Part shown: positions 36,464 to 46,291 of the stretch, in pieces | How the letters are laid out: each line of letters opens with the position of its first letter | Position numbering within the stretch: the first letter of the stretch is position 1 | Source of the DNA: Salinigranum marinum | GTDB lineage: Archaea > Halobacteriota > Halobacteria > Halobacteriales > Haloferacaceae | Direction: 5' to 3' | Assembly: GCF_024228675.1 (NCBI RefSeq) | Contig: NZ_CP100461.1 | Location: forward strand, 1,426,001 to 1,490,000 | DNA: 64,000 nucleotides | The notes under the pieces: model-generated | What the model was told of the DNA's origin: nothing | Databases searched by the model: none | The model's input: only the letters and a program-made list of their open reading frames with translations | Program-made: the position numbers and the translations under genes

Positions 36464-37399
36464 TTACTCAGATAGTTCGGCTTCGTCAAGATAATCTGCA
36501 GCGATTTTACCCCAAGTACTCTCCTCGGAAACCCTCGGAGCCTCCTCGCCGCCCTCAAATTCTAAATCAAGAAGCTGCCTAAATTCGACTAAGTCGTTTG
36601 CGACAAGCTGTTTGGTTCTCTCGTACTCTTCACTCCAATCATCGGCCTTTGAGTCGTAGTAGGGGTCGTGTTCCTGTAGTCGAAGTTGCTGGCAGTACAA
36701 TCGCCAAACACTCTCTGAAAGCTGCTTGAAGCGGTCTGCGAACTCACGAGTGTCACCATTTACAAGTTTGAGATACCTTTTTGAAGTGTTCACGTATCGA
36801 CTGAAAATTCTATTGAACCCCTCAAATGCTGGATGGAGCGGGAGATACGCTTCTGCAGTACCGATCTCTGATGCCAAGTTTTCTGTCCCAAGGTATAGTG
36901 GTCTGCCGCTAGCAAATTGCTCTATCGCGAACAGGATATTCAACTTGAAGTAACGCTGGAAGTCGTACGGAGCATCCTCGTAGATTCCCTCAATCTTCTC
37001 CTCGTGATTCGCGAAGATATTATAGTCCTCCTCAAGAGTCCGTTCTATTTCCCGCTTGGCAGCTTCGAGGTCGTCTCGGGCGAATCCCTCAGCCGACGGG
37101 GTACGCTCTGCCGACAATTCGTACCACTCCCCGGCTCCGGTGCGAGTTGTTGGGCTCGCTTCGAGAACTCCAGTTTCAAGACCATGGTTGACGGCTTCTT
37201 GGACAGTATCGCTGACCGTCCCATCTATGTACCAGTAGTAGGGAAGCAGTTCTCTAACCGCGTTATCGTCGTCAAGGCGCTCTCGGAGATGGTAGAGGAT
37301 TTTCTGAATATCCAGATATACGAGTCCGTCAATGTCGTCATTGGACTCAAACACGTGGGACAATAGTTCCAACAGTGCGTCCCTCTCCTCTGGATTCAT
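36464..37399 (-). CDS. partner of PIN module 2, 311 aa
   Basis: A helical acidic protein of 311 aa that shares with the module-1 partner (309 aa) its length, its place just upstream of a PIN gene, and the segment L-P-x-Y-W-Y-x-x-G (52-60 here, 56-64 there). Otherwise it has diverged. It begins 90 bases after the DUF1156 methylase stop, on the same strand, so it is plausibly part of the methylase operon. Function unknown; antitoxin or regulator is inferred. Confidence 0.6.
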   Translation of the reverse strand: MNPEERDALLELLSHVFESNDDIDGLVYLDIQKILYHLRERLDDDNAVRELLPYYWYIDGTVSDTVQEAVNHGLETGVLEASPTTRTGAGEWYELSAERTPSAEGFARDDLEAAKREIERTLEEDYNIFANHEEKIEGIYEDAPYDFQRYFKLNILFAIEQFASGRPLYLGTENLASEIGTAEAYLPLHPAFEGFNRIFSRYVNTSKRYLKLVNGDTREFADRFKQLSESVWRLYCQQLRLQEHDPYYDSKADDWSEEYERTKQLVANDLVEFRQLLDLEFEGGEEAPRVSEESTWGKIAADYLDEAELSE

Positions 37400-37488
37400 G
37401 GTGACTGTCCGTAACCTTCGGTGGGCTCATGAAAAAACTTTCTCACTAATTACCACCCCCGATATAATAGCCCGGAACAGTTCTGGTT

Positions 37489-40146
37489 TCAGTAGTCGCT
37501 CAGCCGCGACTCCAGAATGTTCCGGTAGGTGTCGTCGCCGGTCGCGTCGGCGAGCCCCTCACACAGTTCGCGCAGACTGTCGGTGATCTCCCACGCGTTG
37601 AGGTACTCGGAGACGGACTTCCCGTGTTCCCAGCGGTAGCGGAGGAACTGCGCCTTGTCGAGTTCGGTGAGTTCCTCGTCGCCGTTGACGCGTCCCTGCA
37701 CGTAGGCGATACGCTTCTCGTCGTCCCACGTTCCGAGTTTGAAGCCGTCGTCCATCCGGTAGAGGCGCATGTCCTTCATGCGCTCAGGGGTAGCGTTCGT
37801 TCCACGGCAGAGCTTGTTGAGGTCGTCGTAGGAAGCTCCGGCCGTCTCCAGAAGATCAAGGAACACGTCGATCTCGCCGATATCGCTACCGTGCTGAATG
37901 ACTCCGTAAATCTCGTCCACGACCTCTTTAGCAGTCATTGTTTCACCAGCGCGTTCCACCTTGCCATGGTGCTTCGAGTACTCGTGAAAACATCGGCCCA
38001 TTTCTACTACACCGATATCTCCACGAGATAAATCACGGTTTTCTTCAAGGCGCTTACGGGTCTTCTGGGCTGTTCGATAGATTTCGCGACGAAGACTATT
38101 CCACGAGATCGGTTCACGTTGACCAGCCGGACGAGCAACTATTATGATATCAAACGAGACCGATTCTCCCTTAACGAGTTTGTTAATGTCTGCAGTAATT
38201 GGGTAAGTGGCAGTTACCTCAAACCCTTCATCACATAAGGCTTCTAGCAATTCACCCCACGATTCTGAATCACTGTGATGGTAAGTGAATACCAATGAGC
38301 CATCTTCTTTCAGAACCCTCGAAATGCGTGCAAAGGCTTCGCGCATTTCTTTTTCAAATTCTTTGGCGCCTTTCTGTGTAGCCGGATTCGCAACAATGCT
38401 TTCTTCTCTCGGACTTTTTTCCGGCTTGAAATGATCATAATCTTTTTTTAGTACAGTCCGTAGCCATACATAAAAGTAATCAGATAATTCAGAATATATC
38501 ACGTTATCGTAATATGGTGGATCGGTAATTACGACATCGACATCTGAATCTTGTATCTTCCTTGCATCTCCACAATACACCGTTGAATTCTCGCCGATTG
38601 GTTTGCCAAACGGATCTGTCTTATGTGTGTCACCGTCCTCAACATACCGTTCTGTAGGCCGGTTCGCGTACTCGACTCCACTTTTTACTAGATCCCACAT
38701 CGCCTCAAAAGTGCCACTACCGTCTTCTGCTCCCCAAACATTATTTTCAATTGGATATAATGGGGGATTAAAAGAGTTACTCCGGAAAATATCTCCAATC
38801 TTGTTGTATGAAGTATTATAAGAAACCATCATTGAGTTATATCTGAGTGCTCCAGACGCCGCAAGTAGGAGAAACTCTTTGTGTGACTGATTTTCCACTT
38901 GGTCAATCGATTCAAGTAATTTAGAAAGCGATAACAACTGACGAGAATTAAACATGTCTGTCCAATCAGAATATCCCTGACGCAGTAGACTATGCCCCCC
39001 ACTGATATTGCCCTCAAATTTTGAGCTATCTGTTTTTATTCCGAGAGGGATCGGGTGATTGGGTACATATTTTTTCAGCTCATCTGAGTTTTCCCACTCT
39101 TGTTTGGCTGAGCTAAACTGTTCTTGATCGTAGTTTTTAGCCTGCATGTACCCTTTGTGTACGGACTTTGGATTGCCTTGTTCCTTACAATGAGAACAAA
39201 AGTACTCTATTGCATATAACCGGGTATCGAACCCGTCTTGTTCCTGAATTGCATCAATTATCGGATACTTTTGACCACAGGAGGGGCAGTTCAAATTGCC
39301 TCTCTTCGCATTCCCGGTCGATGGGTCAAAAGTAGCCCCGCACTCGCTACAGTCAGACTCTGTCTGCCAATCATCAACTAATTCGATTGATTCGCATGAC
39401 GGGCATAACACATTATATTTGCCTTTATTATCATACCGTCCACTTCCGATCCGATAATCACGAAACAGAGGTACGGTATGGTCACACGAGGGACAATCAA
39501 GTTCCTTTACCCAAAAGTGGTACATAACTTCCGCGTCATGATCGTTGTCCCCATTTGGACAATGTGTTTTGTAATATTGTTTAATGTCGTCAGACACCCG
39601 CTCCTTTACTTTCTCAAAGCTTTCCTCTAATTTGTCAGGGCTCACACGACCTGCTTCCAGCTCTTTCTTACACACAAACCATGCAACAGGGTTTAGATCG
39701 TATCCCACGGACTCCACTCCGAAGCGGGACGCCTCAACGAGGGACGTCCCGCCACCCATGAAGGGGTCTAGAATTTTCTTGTCATCTACCCGGACGTCCT
39801 TGGTGTAGAGTTTCCAGAGTGAGCTTGGGTCTGAAATATCGACGCCGTCGATAAGTTCTTTGACTTCATCCGCATCACCGACGAAGTCTGAGAGTGACTC
39901 GTTTTTTCCGGGCTCACGGACAGACACATTCTCTGGATCGTCAAGGAGGGTGTAAAGACAGATTGCTCGGAAAACACAACCGAGACGACGTGCCCACCAT
40001 TTATGCATGGTGTAGACGGGCCGGTAGTGCATCTTCGCTCGGCCTTCTTTTTCAGCAATCTCATTTACGCGTTCAATAGGGAATCCTCTCTCTATGGGCA
40101 GCATTTTTCGCTCACTCTCTTCAGATAGACCGATTTCCCGGGACAT
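37489..40146 (-). CDS. DUF1156 (COG1743) adenine-specific DNA methylase with zinc ribbons
   Basis: An 885-aa methyltransferase. The DUF1156 start is visible (FPIERVNEIAEKE, then HYRPVYTMHKWWARRL). Motif I DPFMGGGT is at 127-134. A region with five CxxC pairs (CPSC, CPSC, CSEC, CPSC, CSHC) follows at about 250-390. Motif IV D542-P-P-Y545 comes later. ATG 40146 is supported by a TATA-like gctatac about 27 bases upstream; the frame is open 44 codons further. The middle of the gene (about 38.05-39.7 kb) is visibly AT-richer than its ends. It is the modification enzyme of the candidate DUF499 system. Confidence 0.92.
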   Translation of the reverse strand: MSREIGLSEESERKMLPIERGFPIERVNEIAEKEGRAKMHYRPVYTMHKWWARRLGCVFRAICLYTLLDDPENVSVREPGKNESLSDFVGDADEVKELIDGVDISDPSSLWKLYTKDVRVDDKKILDPFMGGGTSLVEASRFGVESVGYDLNPVAWFVCKKELEAGRVSPDKLEESFEKVKERVSDDIKQYYKTHCPNGDNDHDAEVMYHFWVKELDCPSCDHTVPLFRDYRIGSGRYDNKGKYNVLCPSCESIELVDDWQTESDCSECGATFDPSTGNAKRGNLNCPSCGQKYPIIDAIQEQDGFDTRLYAIEYFCSHCKEQGNPKSVHKGYMQAKNYDQEQFSSAKQEWENSDELKKYVPNHPIPLGIKTDSSKFEGNISGGHSLLRQGYSDWTDMFNSRQLLSLSKLLESIDQVENQSHKEFLLLAASGALRYNSMMVSYNTSYNKIGDIFRSNSFNPPLYPIENNVWGAEDGSGTFEAMWDLVKSGVEYANRPTERYVEDGDTHKTDPFGKPIGENSTVYCGDARKIQDSDVDVVITDPPYYDNVIYSELSDYFYVWLRTVLKKDYDHFKPEKSPREESIVANPATQKGAKEFEKEMREAFARISRVLKEDGSLVFTYHHSDSESWGELLEALCDEGFEVTATYPITADINKLVKGESVSFDIIIVARPAGQREPISWNSLRREIYRTAQKTRKRLEENRDLSRGDIGVVEMGRCFHEYSKHHGKVERAGETMTAKEVVDEIYGVIQHGSDIGEIDVFLDLLETAGASYDDLNKLCRGTNATPERMKDMRLYRMDDGFKLGTWDDEKRIAYVQGRVNGDEELTELDKAQFLRYRWEHGKSVSEYLNAWEITDSLRELCEGLADATGDDTYRNILESRLSDY

Positions 40147-40317
40147 TGATGATAACCTACCCTGTTGGTGGGAGGGTTGTATAGCTTTCCGCTCCGGGCA
40201 ATCGGACTCATATCGTATATCTGACCATTCCAACTGGATTATCCCCTTCAGTTCACTATTGTCTCCGAGAATCACCACAGCAGTTATGTTAGTCTTGACT
40301 AGTCACCTGACAACAGA

Positions 40318-40605
40318 ATGGCCAGTACGGAGTCTCTCTCACGAACTATCGTGGACACGGTCACAATCAGTCGTGAACTCCGCGAGGAAGGCCAGATAGA
40401 CGGCCGGGTCAAACTCCACAACGTCGACGACGAGGCAAGGCCGACGCGTCGACCTTCTTCGACCGTACTCTGATGACCCATAGCTCTGCGAGGCATTCGT
40501 CGACCTCCGGGACACCCACCCTCAACGGCGACGCCAACTACGGGAGCCACACATTCTACGGGCCGTACGGTTCAGGGGAAGTCCCACCAAATGGTCGTCA
40601 TGTAA
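40318..40605 (+). pseudogene. decayed 5' fragment of the DUF499 gene
   Basis: From ATG 40318 this stretch matches the first 290 or so bases of the intact DUF499 gene at 43029. It has the start MASTESLSRTI, the EGQIDG segment, and through to the YGPYG Walker A region. It carries a deletion near 40440, further indels, and then diverges. It cannot encode a functional ATPase. It lies 172 bases from the methylase start on the opposite strand and marks the left edge of the inserted GmrSD-type gene. The rest of the 40147-40751 gap shows no other gene. Confidence 0.85.
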
Positions 40606-40751
40606 CACTGCCTCACCCCATCGAAAGACATGAATCACTGAAGAGTTGGTGTATCAGTAGCCCGTGATCTGACCATGATGGAAGTTGTTAATTTCGAGAA
40701 CCAACTGTCCACGTCAGTGGTTATAATACAGGGCCGAGAGGATGCCACTCC

Positions 40752-42887
40752 ATGGAATCAGGCAAAAAATCTCTTGAAGAACTGACTACCGCCGGTGTTT
40801 TCCACATTCCAGATTACCAACGATATTACTCATGGCGAAAGTCGGAGTGGGACGATCTCTGGACGGATCTCTACACCCTGCCTGAAGGGAAGCAACACTA
40901 CTTTGGCACAGTCATTATCCAAAAGACGACTCGGAAAGAAAGGGCAGAAAATATCGAGGGATATGGTGGTAGCACAACCAAGCGAATCAATCTCCTTATC
41001 GACGGACAACAGCGTCTGACGTCTTTGACGTTATTGGTGAAAGCAATCAGTGAGTGCCTCAGAGATATCGCTCCAGAAACAGAGCACTCTGACGCAATTC
41101 TCAATGACGTGGAGGAAATGGAGGAAAAGTTCCTCGTTGAGGATAACATCTACTTCCTCAAGCTACTTGACGAAGAGGACTGGAAGTACCTCAAACGGAT
41201 AATAGAAGAGAACCCGCAGCGCGACCCCGAGCGCCCCTCTCAGCAGCTGATGGTCGATGCTAAGGAGTACTTTGATACGTGTCTCGAAGAAATCCGCGAG
41301 GATCCAAGTCTCAAACCTGTGGATGTTGCCACGAGACTCCGGCAGCTCTGGAAGTCGATACTGAATCTGGAACTCATGGTCTATGTCGTGGATGAAAACA
41401 GCCCTGAAAAGGCGACACTCATCTTCGATAGCGTCAACGACCGTGGCCGGGCACTATCTACCTTCGATAAAACGAAGTCGTTCTTGATGCGGATGGTGTA
41501 CCTCGCTGCACAGGACGAAGACGAGGGGCAAAAACTCATTAATCGAATCCGGGATGCGTTTGGGGAGATGTACAACGATCACCAGCGTATGCTAAATTCA
41601 CCATATGTTGAGGACATCAGTGACGATGCCGTGCAGCGGTACCATTTTATGACATTCTTCGACTGGTCAAAAAGAGAAGATCATCAGACACCAAGGTTTC
41701 TCGACCTCCTCAAGGCTCACATTCGGAATCTCCGTGAAGAGGATCCCGATGAGTGTCTGAAATACATCAGTGATTACACTGATAGTCTTGAGAACGCGTT
41801 CGATGCACTAGGAGATATCCTATCTCACCGTGACAATGACGATATCGCGGATTTGATCGACCGTATTCACAAACTCCGACACGCGACAAAGTTCTATCCT
41901 CTCCTTATCAAGGCATGGCCCCAATTAGAAGAAGCCGAACGAAGAAGCCTACTCGATGCTATCGAGACGTTCATTTTCCGGGTCTATTCGATTGGTAATC
42001 ATCCCAACTACACAGGTCGTTCGTCAGTACAGACGCTGGCTAGAGACGCTGACAAGGAAAGCTCGCTGGATTTCTGGATCCGAGAGATAGTCGAGATAAT
42101 GAACCAGTACGAGGACGATGCCCAATTCCGACGAACACTTTCGTTATCTGATCTCTATACAAAGAGTTCTTCACAGGATCTTCGATACCTCTTCTACTTC
42201 TACAATGAGCATCGGGCTGAAGAGGAGGGTGAGAGCGGATCGATTTCATTAGACGAAGCTATGAGTGATAAATACACCATCGAGCACATCTGGCCTCGGA
42301 ACCCCGAGGTCTTACCAATCGATGAAGAAGGCGAGTACGCAAGCGCAGAGCAGCGGTATGACGCGTACATCGATCGGCTCGGGAATCTCACCTTGGCAAG
42401 CCGCTCATGGAACTCTACTTGGGGAAATGTCGAATTCGATAAGAAGCGGGCTAGCGGGTATGAGAAATCGAAGCTCTGGGCGCAGTGGGAGCTCCAAGAG
42501 TACGACGAATGGTCGATTGATGCCATTGAAACTCGAGGACGAGAGTTGGCAGAAGAATTCATAATTGAGGTCTGGGAGACACCGGAAACCCGCTTTACAG
42601 ATGTCGATACTCCCGAAGACACTATTTCTGAACTCACGGAGGAGGAACAATACGTGTTCCAAGCACTCTGCAAGTATTCAGATGGACGCGCTCGTCGAGT
42701 CATACATCGTAAATCGACTGAGCTGGATGGGTCGCCCTTTACAGACCCTGAGAGCAGCAGTGAGCGGGGCCGGGTTGGTACGATTCTGAGCAGGCTTACC
42801 AAGCTAGGTCTAGCCGAAAGACAAAATCGTACATGGTACCCTAGCGATGATGCGATTGCTGCTCAGTCCAAACTGCTCGGGTCATAA
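40752..42887 (+). CDS. DUF262/DUF1524 (GmrSD-type) modification-dependent restriction enzyme
   Basis: A 711-aa single-chain enzyme. The N-terminal DUF262 has IPDYQRYYSW and the nucleotide-binding motif D84-G-Q-Q-R88. The C-terminal DUF1524 is an HNH-like nuclease with IEHIWPRNPE (H512) and the LGNLTLASRSWNSTWGN asparagine segment. The last 100 residues look like a winged helix (FQALCKYSDGRARRVIHRK). GmrSD family members cut glucosylated or otherwise modified phage DNA. It is AT-richer than the DUF499 gene it interrupts. The fused S/D form is usual in archaea. Confidence 0.92.
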   Translation: MESGKKSLEELTTAGVFHIPDYQRYYSWRKSEWDDLWTDLYTLPEGKQHYFGTVIIQKTTRKERAENIEGYGGSTTKRINLLIDGQQRLTSLTLLVKAISECLRDIAPETEHSDAILNDVEEMEEKFLVEDNIYFLKLLDEEDWKYLKRIIEENPQRDPERPSQQLMVDAKEYFDTCLEEIREDPSLKPVDVATRLRQLWKSILNLELMVYVVDENSPEKATLIFDSVNDRGRALSTFDKTKSFLMRMVYLAAQDEDEGQKLINRIRDAFGEMYNDHQRMLNSPYVEDISDDAVQRYHFMTFFDWSKREDHQTPRFLDLLKAHIRNLREEDPDECLKYISDYTDSLENAFDALGDILSHRDNDDIADLIDRIHKLRHATKFYPLLIKAWPQLEEAERRSLLDAIETFIFRVYSIGNHPNYTGRSSVQTLARDADKESSLDFWIREIVEIMNQYEDDAQFRRTLSLSDLYTKSSSQDLRYLFYFYNEHRAEEEGESGSISLDEAMSDKYTIEHIWPRNPEVLPIDEEGEYASAEQRYDAYIDRLGNLTLASRSWNSTWGNVEFDKKRASGYEKSKLWAQWELQEYDEWSIDAIETRGRELAEEFIIEVWETPETRFTDVDTPEDTISELTEEEQYVFQALCKYSDGRARRVIHRKSTELDGSPFTDPESSSERGRVGTILSRLTKLGLAERQNRTWYPSDDAIAAQSKLLGS

Positions 42888-43028
42888 TTGGCAGGATATT
42901 TGTGTGGTTTCCAACGAGAGGTCATCACCGACTACCCTGCCTGATTCGTCTTGTGGCCAAGTGTGTCGGGCGAAGTTGATAATTTGACCACAGTATTTAA
43001 GCGATACACATACACCACTCTTGATAAC

Positions 43029-46000
43029 ATGGCCAGCACGGAGTCTCTCTCACGAACTATCGCGGACACGGTCACGATAAGCCGTGAACTCCGCGAGGAA
43101 GGCCAGATCGACGGCCAAGTCAAGCTCTACAACGTCGACAACGAGGACGAGTTCGAGGCCGACGCGTCGACCTTCTTCGACCGCACCCTGATGACCCAAG
43201 GGCTCCGCGAGGCGTTCGTCGACCTCCGGGACACCCTCAACGGCGACGCCAACTACGGGAGCCACATCCTCTACGGGCCGTACGGCTCCGGGAAGTCGCA
43301 CCAGATGGTCGCTATGTACCACTGCTTCGCCTCGCCGACTGCCGCGGGCGAGTTCGCCGACCGGCACGTCGACGGCTTCGGGGACGCGTTACCCGACGAC
43401 GACAACTCACAGGCGATCACCGTCTCCCTGCAGGACTACCAGCCGGACTATCTCTGGGAACCCTTCTTCGACGCCCTCGACTACGACCCCGGCACGTACG
43501 AGAGCGGTGGCTATCCCGACCGCCAGACCATCCTTGACGCCGTCGGCGACCGAGCCGTCGCCTACCTCGTCGACGAACTGGAGGACTGGTTCGAGCCGCT
43601 CACCGGCGACCGGAAGAAGATGAACCGTGGCTTCCTACAGGCGCTCCTCGAAGCCGCGGACGACGACAACTCCGACCTCTTCGCGTTCGTCTCCGTCCTC
43701 CGCAAGGGCTCGGAGGTTCACAACATCCTCGAACGGGAGAACGCGTCCGAGGTCAATATGAACAGCAAGGTGAGCAAGCGCGAGGTGCTTCGCCACCGGC
43801 TCATCGACGACATCGACGAGGCCGCTGTCGCCGAGATCGTCGACGGCTACGTGGACGCGTACGCGGACAACGACCATGTCCCGGACTCAGACATCCCGAG
43901 CGACCTCGCACGGGACATGCGCGAGTCGTACCCCTTTCACCCCGTGCTCCTGCAGGCCCTCGAAACCCGCTACTACGCCGACGAGGGCAACCAGAACACC
44001 CGCGGGATGATCTATCTCTTCTCGAAGATCCTCACGACCGCTGCAGATCCTGAGGCCGACCCGGACGACGCGGACGCTGCGCTGCTCATCGAGGAGACCG
44101 ACCTCGTCACCCACGGCGACATCGACGCGGTCATCTTCGAGGACGAACTCTCGCGAATCAACTTCGACCGGCCGAACGTCTGCATCGAGGACATCGAGAA
44201 CCGTGTCGACCCGGACAAGATCCCCTACGGCCGGCGCATCCTCAACACGATCCTCCTCTACAGCCTGAAGCCAGACGAGGGCGAGGGCGCGGGCAAGGCC
44301 GAGATCGTGATGGGCTCCTACGAGACGGGCAATCTCGTCTCGGACATCGTCCTCAACCTCGAACAGCTCTACGGCGTCGCGTGGTACCTCCACAAGCTCA
44401 ACGGCAAGTACGCCATCCGCGACCGCCAGAACCCCAACGCGCTCATCCAGAACAAGGCCAGCGAGGTCGACGAGCAGGTCGCACTCGAACAGATCGCCGA
44501 GACGGTCACCGAGGTGTTCGGGCGGAACGCGTACCCCGCCGGCTTCACCGAGGGCGACCTGAAGCAGGTACCCGACAGCCGCGACATCAAAGTCGTCGTC
44601 AAGGCCGACAAGTGGACGCAGGAGGACATCGAGACCGTCATCAAGAACGCCAGCGGTACGCCCGGCCGTGAATGGCGCAACACGCTGGTGTTCGTCCAGA
44701 CGAAGGGTGACAAGGCAATCGAGTCCGGCACGGGCTTCATCGAGAAAGCCCGCTACATCGAGGGGGCCAAACTCGTCCTCAGAGACGAATCCCTCGACGA
44801 CGAGATTCGCTCCTCGGTCGAACGCCAGCGCGAGGACGAGCGGCGTGAACTCCGCGACCGGGTCGAACTCGCATACGGTGAGATTATCGACGGCGACGAC
44901 CTCCTCACCGACTTCGAGTTCGCCGCCGAGATGGATCTCGACGTGTTCGTCTCCGACGGTGAGCCGTTGAACGCAGACGGCATCGCCGCCAGCGTCTACG
45001 CCGAGGGAATCGACCTCCAGCGGTTCGTCTGGGAAATCGTCGAAGACCTCCTCGACCGACGAGGCGAGGCCAGTATCGAGGACGTCTACGAGCAGTTCCT
45101 CCGCCAACCGACCTACCCGATCCCCGGTAGTCCCGGCGATGTACTGGACGCAGCTGTCGAGGCCCTCGCCGACAAGCCGGTCATCACCCACGGCTCGAAC
45201 GGGTTCTCGGAGTCGCTGAAGGGCAGCTCCCTCGACACGACGATCCTCCACGAGCGCGACGTCCAGCGATGGACTGTCGACGACGTGGTCGACGAACTCC
45301 GACGCCGGTTCGGGAGCGGCGAGAAGTCCATCGACGTCGGAAACTTCGAACTCGAACTTCTCGAAGACACCGAGGTCTGGCTCGAAGGAGACAGCCACGA
45401 CACGGTGATGACCGCCGTCGGCATCCTCGGTCAGGACGACAAGTACGTCCTCTACAGCGGCACGGACATCGTCACGAAGGCACAATCCGACGCAACAATC
45501 CGTGACACCTCTGACGCCGAGCGAATCGGCACCCCCGAAGTGCGAGGTCGAATCCGCGACGCGTTGGAGTCGAGCGGTCGCGCGAACACTCGCCGAATCC
45601 TTGAGGATATCCGCCGCGACGACACAGTGTACCTCTCGGCGGACGACACCGCTCGCTCGTTCCGCGAGGCGGTGAACGACTTCCTCGTCGACGACTACGT
45701 CATCGACATCGACCGCGAGTACTTCGACTCACTCGACGACCGAGACCCGACCGACGTGACCCTCGTCCCCGTCGTGCCCGATGACGTCGGCGAGAAGATT
45801 ATCGAGTACATCAGCGGACTCGATGGCGGCGAGGAGTTCACCGTCGGGAGCGTGACCGACCGGTTCGATGCAACCGTCACAGAAAACGCTGTCCAGACGT
45901 TCCTCCTCCAACACCTCGGACGAGACGCCGAGCCAGAGTACGTCATCGCCTCCGACGGCTCGGGCGACCCGACGCGTTGGTCACCCGGCTACCAGTTCCG

Positions 46001-46289
46001 TGTTCCGAGCGGTGGCTGGCGGTTCGTGTTCAACGGCGACGACGTGGCCGAGCTGCGTCGAAAGTGGCGTAGCGAGGAGGACTCTGGCGAGGTCACGTAT
46101 GGAGAGGTCAGATTCAAACTGAACAACCGAATGGGGATTCCCGGCCCGCTTCAAGGAACCGCACGCGTCAAAGAGACGATGACGAAGCTGACGCTCGAGT
46201 CGGGCGAGGACTTCACGAAGGTTCGAAAACTGTTCGAGGAGATGCCCGACGAAGCGTCGAGTCTCTCCGTGGAGATCAACTTCGAGTAA
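43029..46289 (+). CDS. DUF499 (COG1483) AAA+ ATPase
   Basis: A 1086-aa P-loop ATPase. Walker A YGPYGSGKSHQ lies at about residues 76-86 and a Walker B-like VAYLVDELEDWFE at about 176-188. YPFHPVLLQALETRYYADEG is the family-typical segment after the core, followed by a large C-terminal region ending in a beta-rich domain. A TATA-like tatttaag at 42993-43000 fits the leaderless ATG 43029. Known family: DUF499 ATPases occur beside DUF1156 methylases in predicted defence systems. Here the methylase lies 2.9 kb away on the opposite strand because a GmrSD gene is inserted between them. The next gene starts two bases after its stop. Confidence 0.92.
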   Translation: MASTESLSRTIADTVTISRELREEGQIDGQVKLYNVDNEDEFEADASTFFDRTLMTQGLREAFVDLRDTLNGDANYGSHILYGPYGSGKSHQMVAMYHCFASPTAAGEFADRHVDGFGDALPDDDNSQAITVSLQDYQPDYLWEPFFDALDYDPGTYESGGYPDRQTILDAVGDRAVAYLVDELEDWFEPLTGDRKKMNRGFLQALLEAADDDNSDLFAFVSVLRKGSEVHNILERENASEVNMNSKVSKREVLRHRLIDDIDEAAVAEIVDGYVDAYADNDHVPDSDIPSDLARDMRESYPFHPVLLQALETRYYADEGNQNTRGMIYLFSKILTTAADPEADPDDADAALLIEETDLVTHGDIDAVIFEDELSRINFDRPNVCIEDIENRVDPDKIPYGRRILNTILLYSLKPDEGEGAGKAEIVMGSYETGNLVSDIVLNLEQLYGVAWYLHKLNGKYAIRDRQNPNALIQNKASEVDEQVALEQIAETVTEVFGRNAYPAGFTEGDLKQVPDSRDIKVVVKADKWTQEDIETVIKNASGTPGREWRNTLVFVQTKGDKAIESGTGFIEKARYIEGAKLVLRDESLDDEIRSSVERQREDERRELRDRVELAYGEIIDGDDLLTDFEFAAEMDLDVFVSDGEPLNADGIAASVYAEGIDLQRFVWEIVEDLLDRRGEASIEDVYEQFLRQPTYPIPGSPGDVLDAAVEALADKPVITHGSNGFSESLKGSSLDTTILHERDVQRWTVDDVVDELRRRFGSGEKSIDVGNFELELLEDTEVWLEGDSHDTVMTAVGILGQDDKYVLYSGTDIVTKAQSDATIRDTSDAERIGTPEVRGRIRDALESSGRANTRRILEDIRRDDTVYLSADDTARSFREAVNDFLVDDYVIDIDREYFDSLDDRDPTDVTLVPVVPDDVGEKIIEYISGLDGGEEFTVGSVTDRFDATVTENAVQTFLLQHLGRDAEPEYVIASDGSGDPTRWSPGYQFRVPSGGWRFVFNGDDVAELRRKWRSEEDSGEVTYGEVRFKLNNRMGIPGPLQGTARVKETMTKLTLESGEDFTKVRKLFEEMPDEASSLSVEINFE

Positions 46290-46291
46290 CA

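Noticed and set aside
43887-45485. 532-codon minus-strand frame inside DUF499
   Set aside because: Antisense shadow; DUF499 carries the Walker motifs and promoter.
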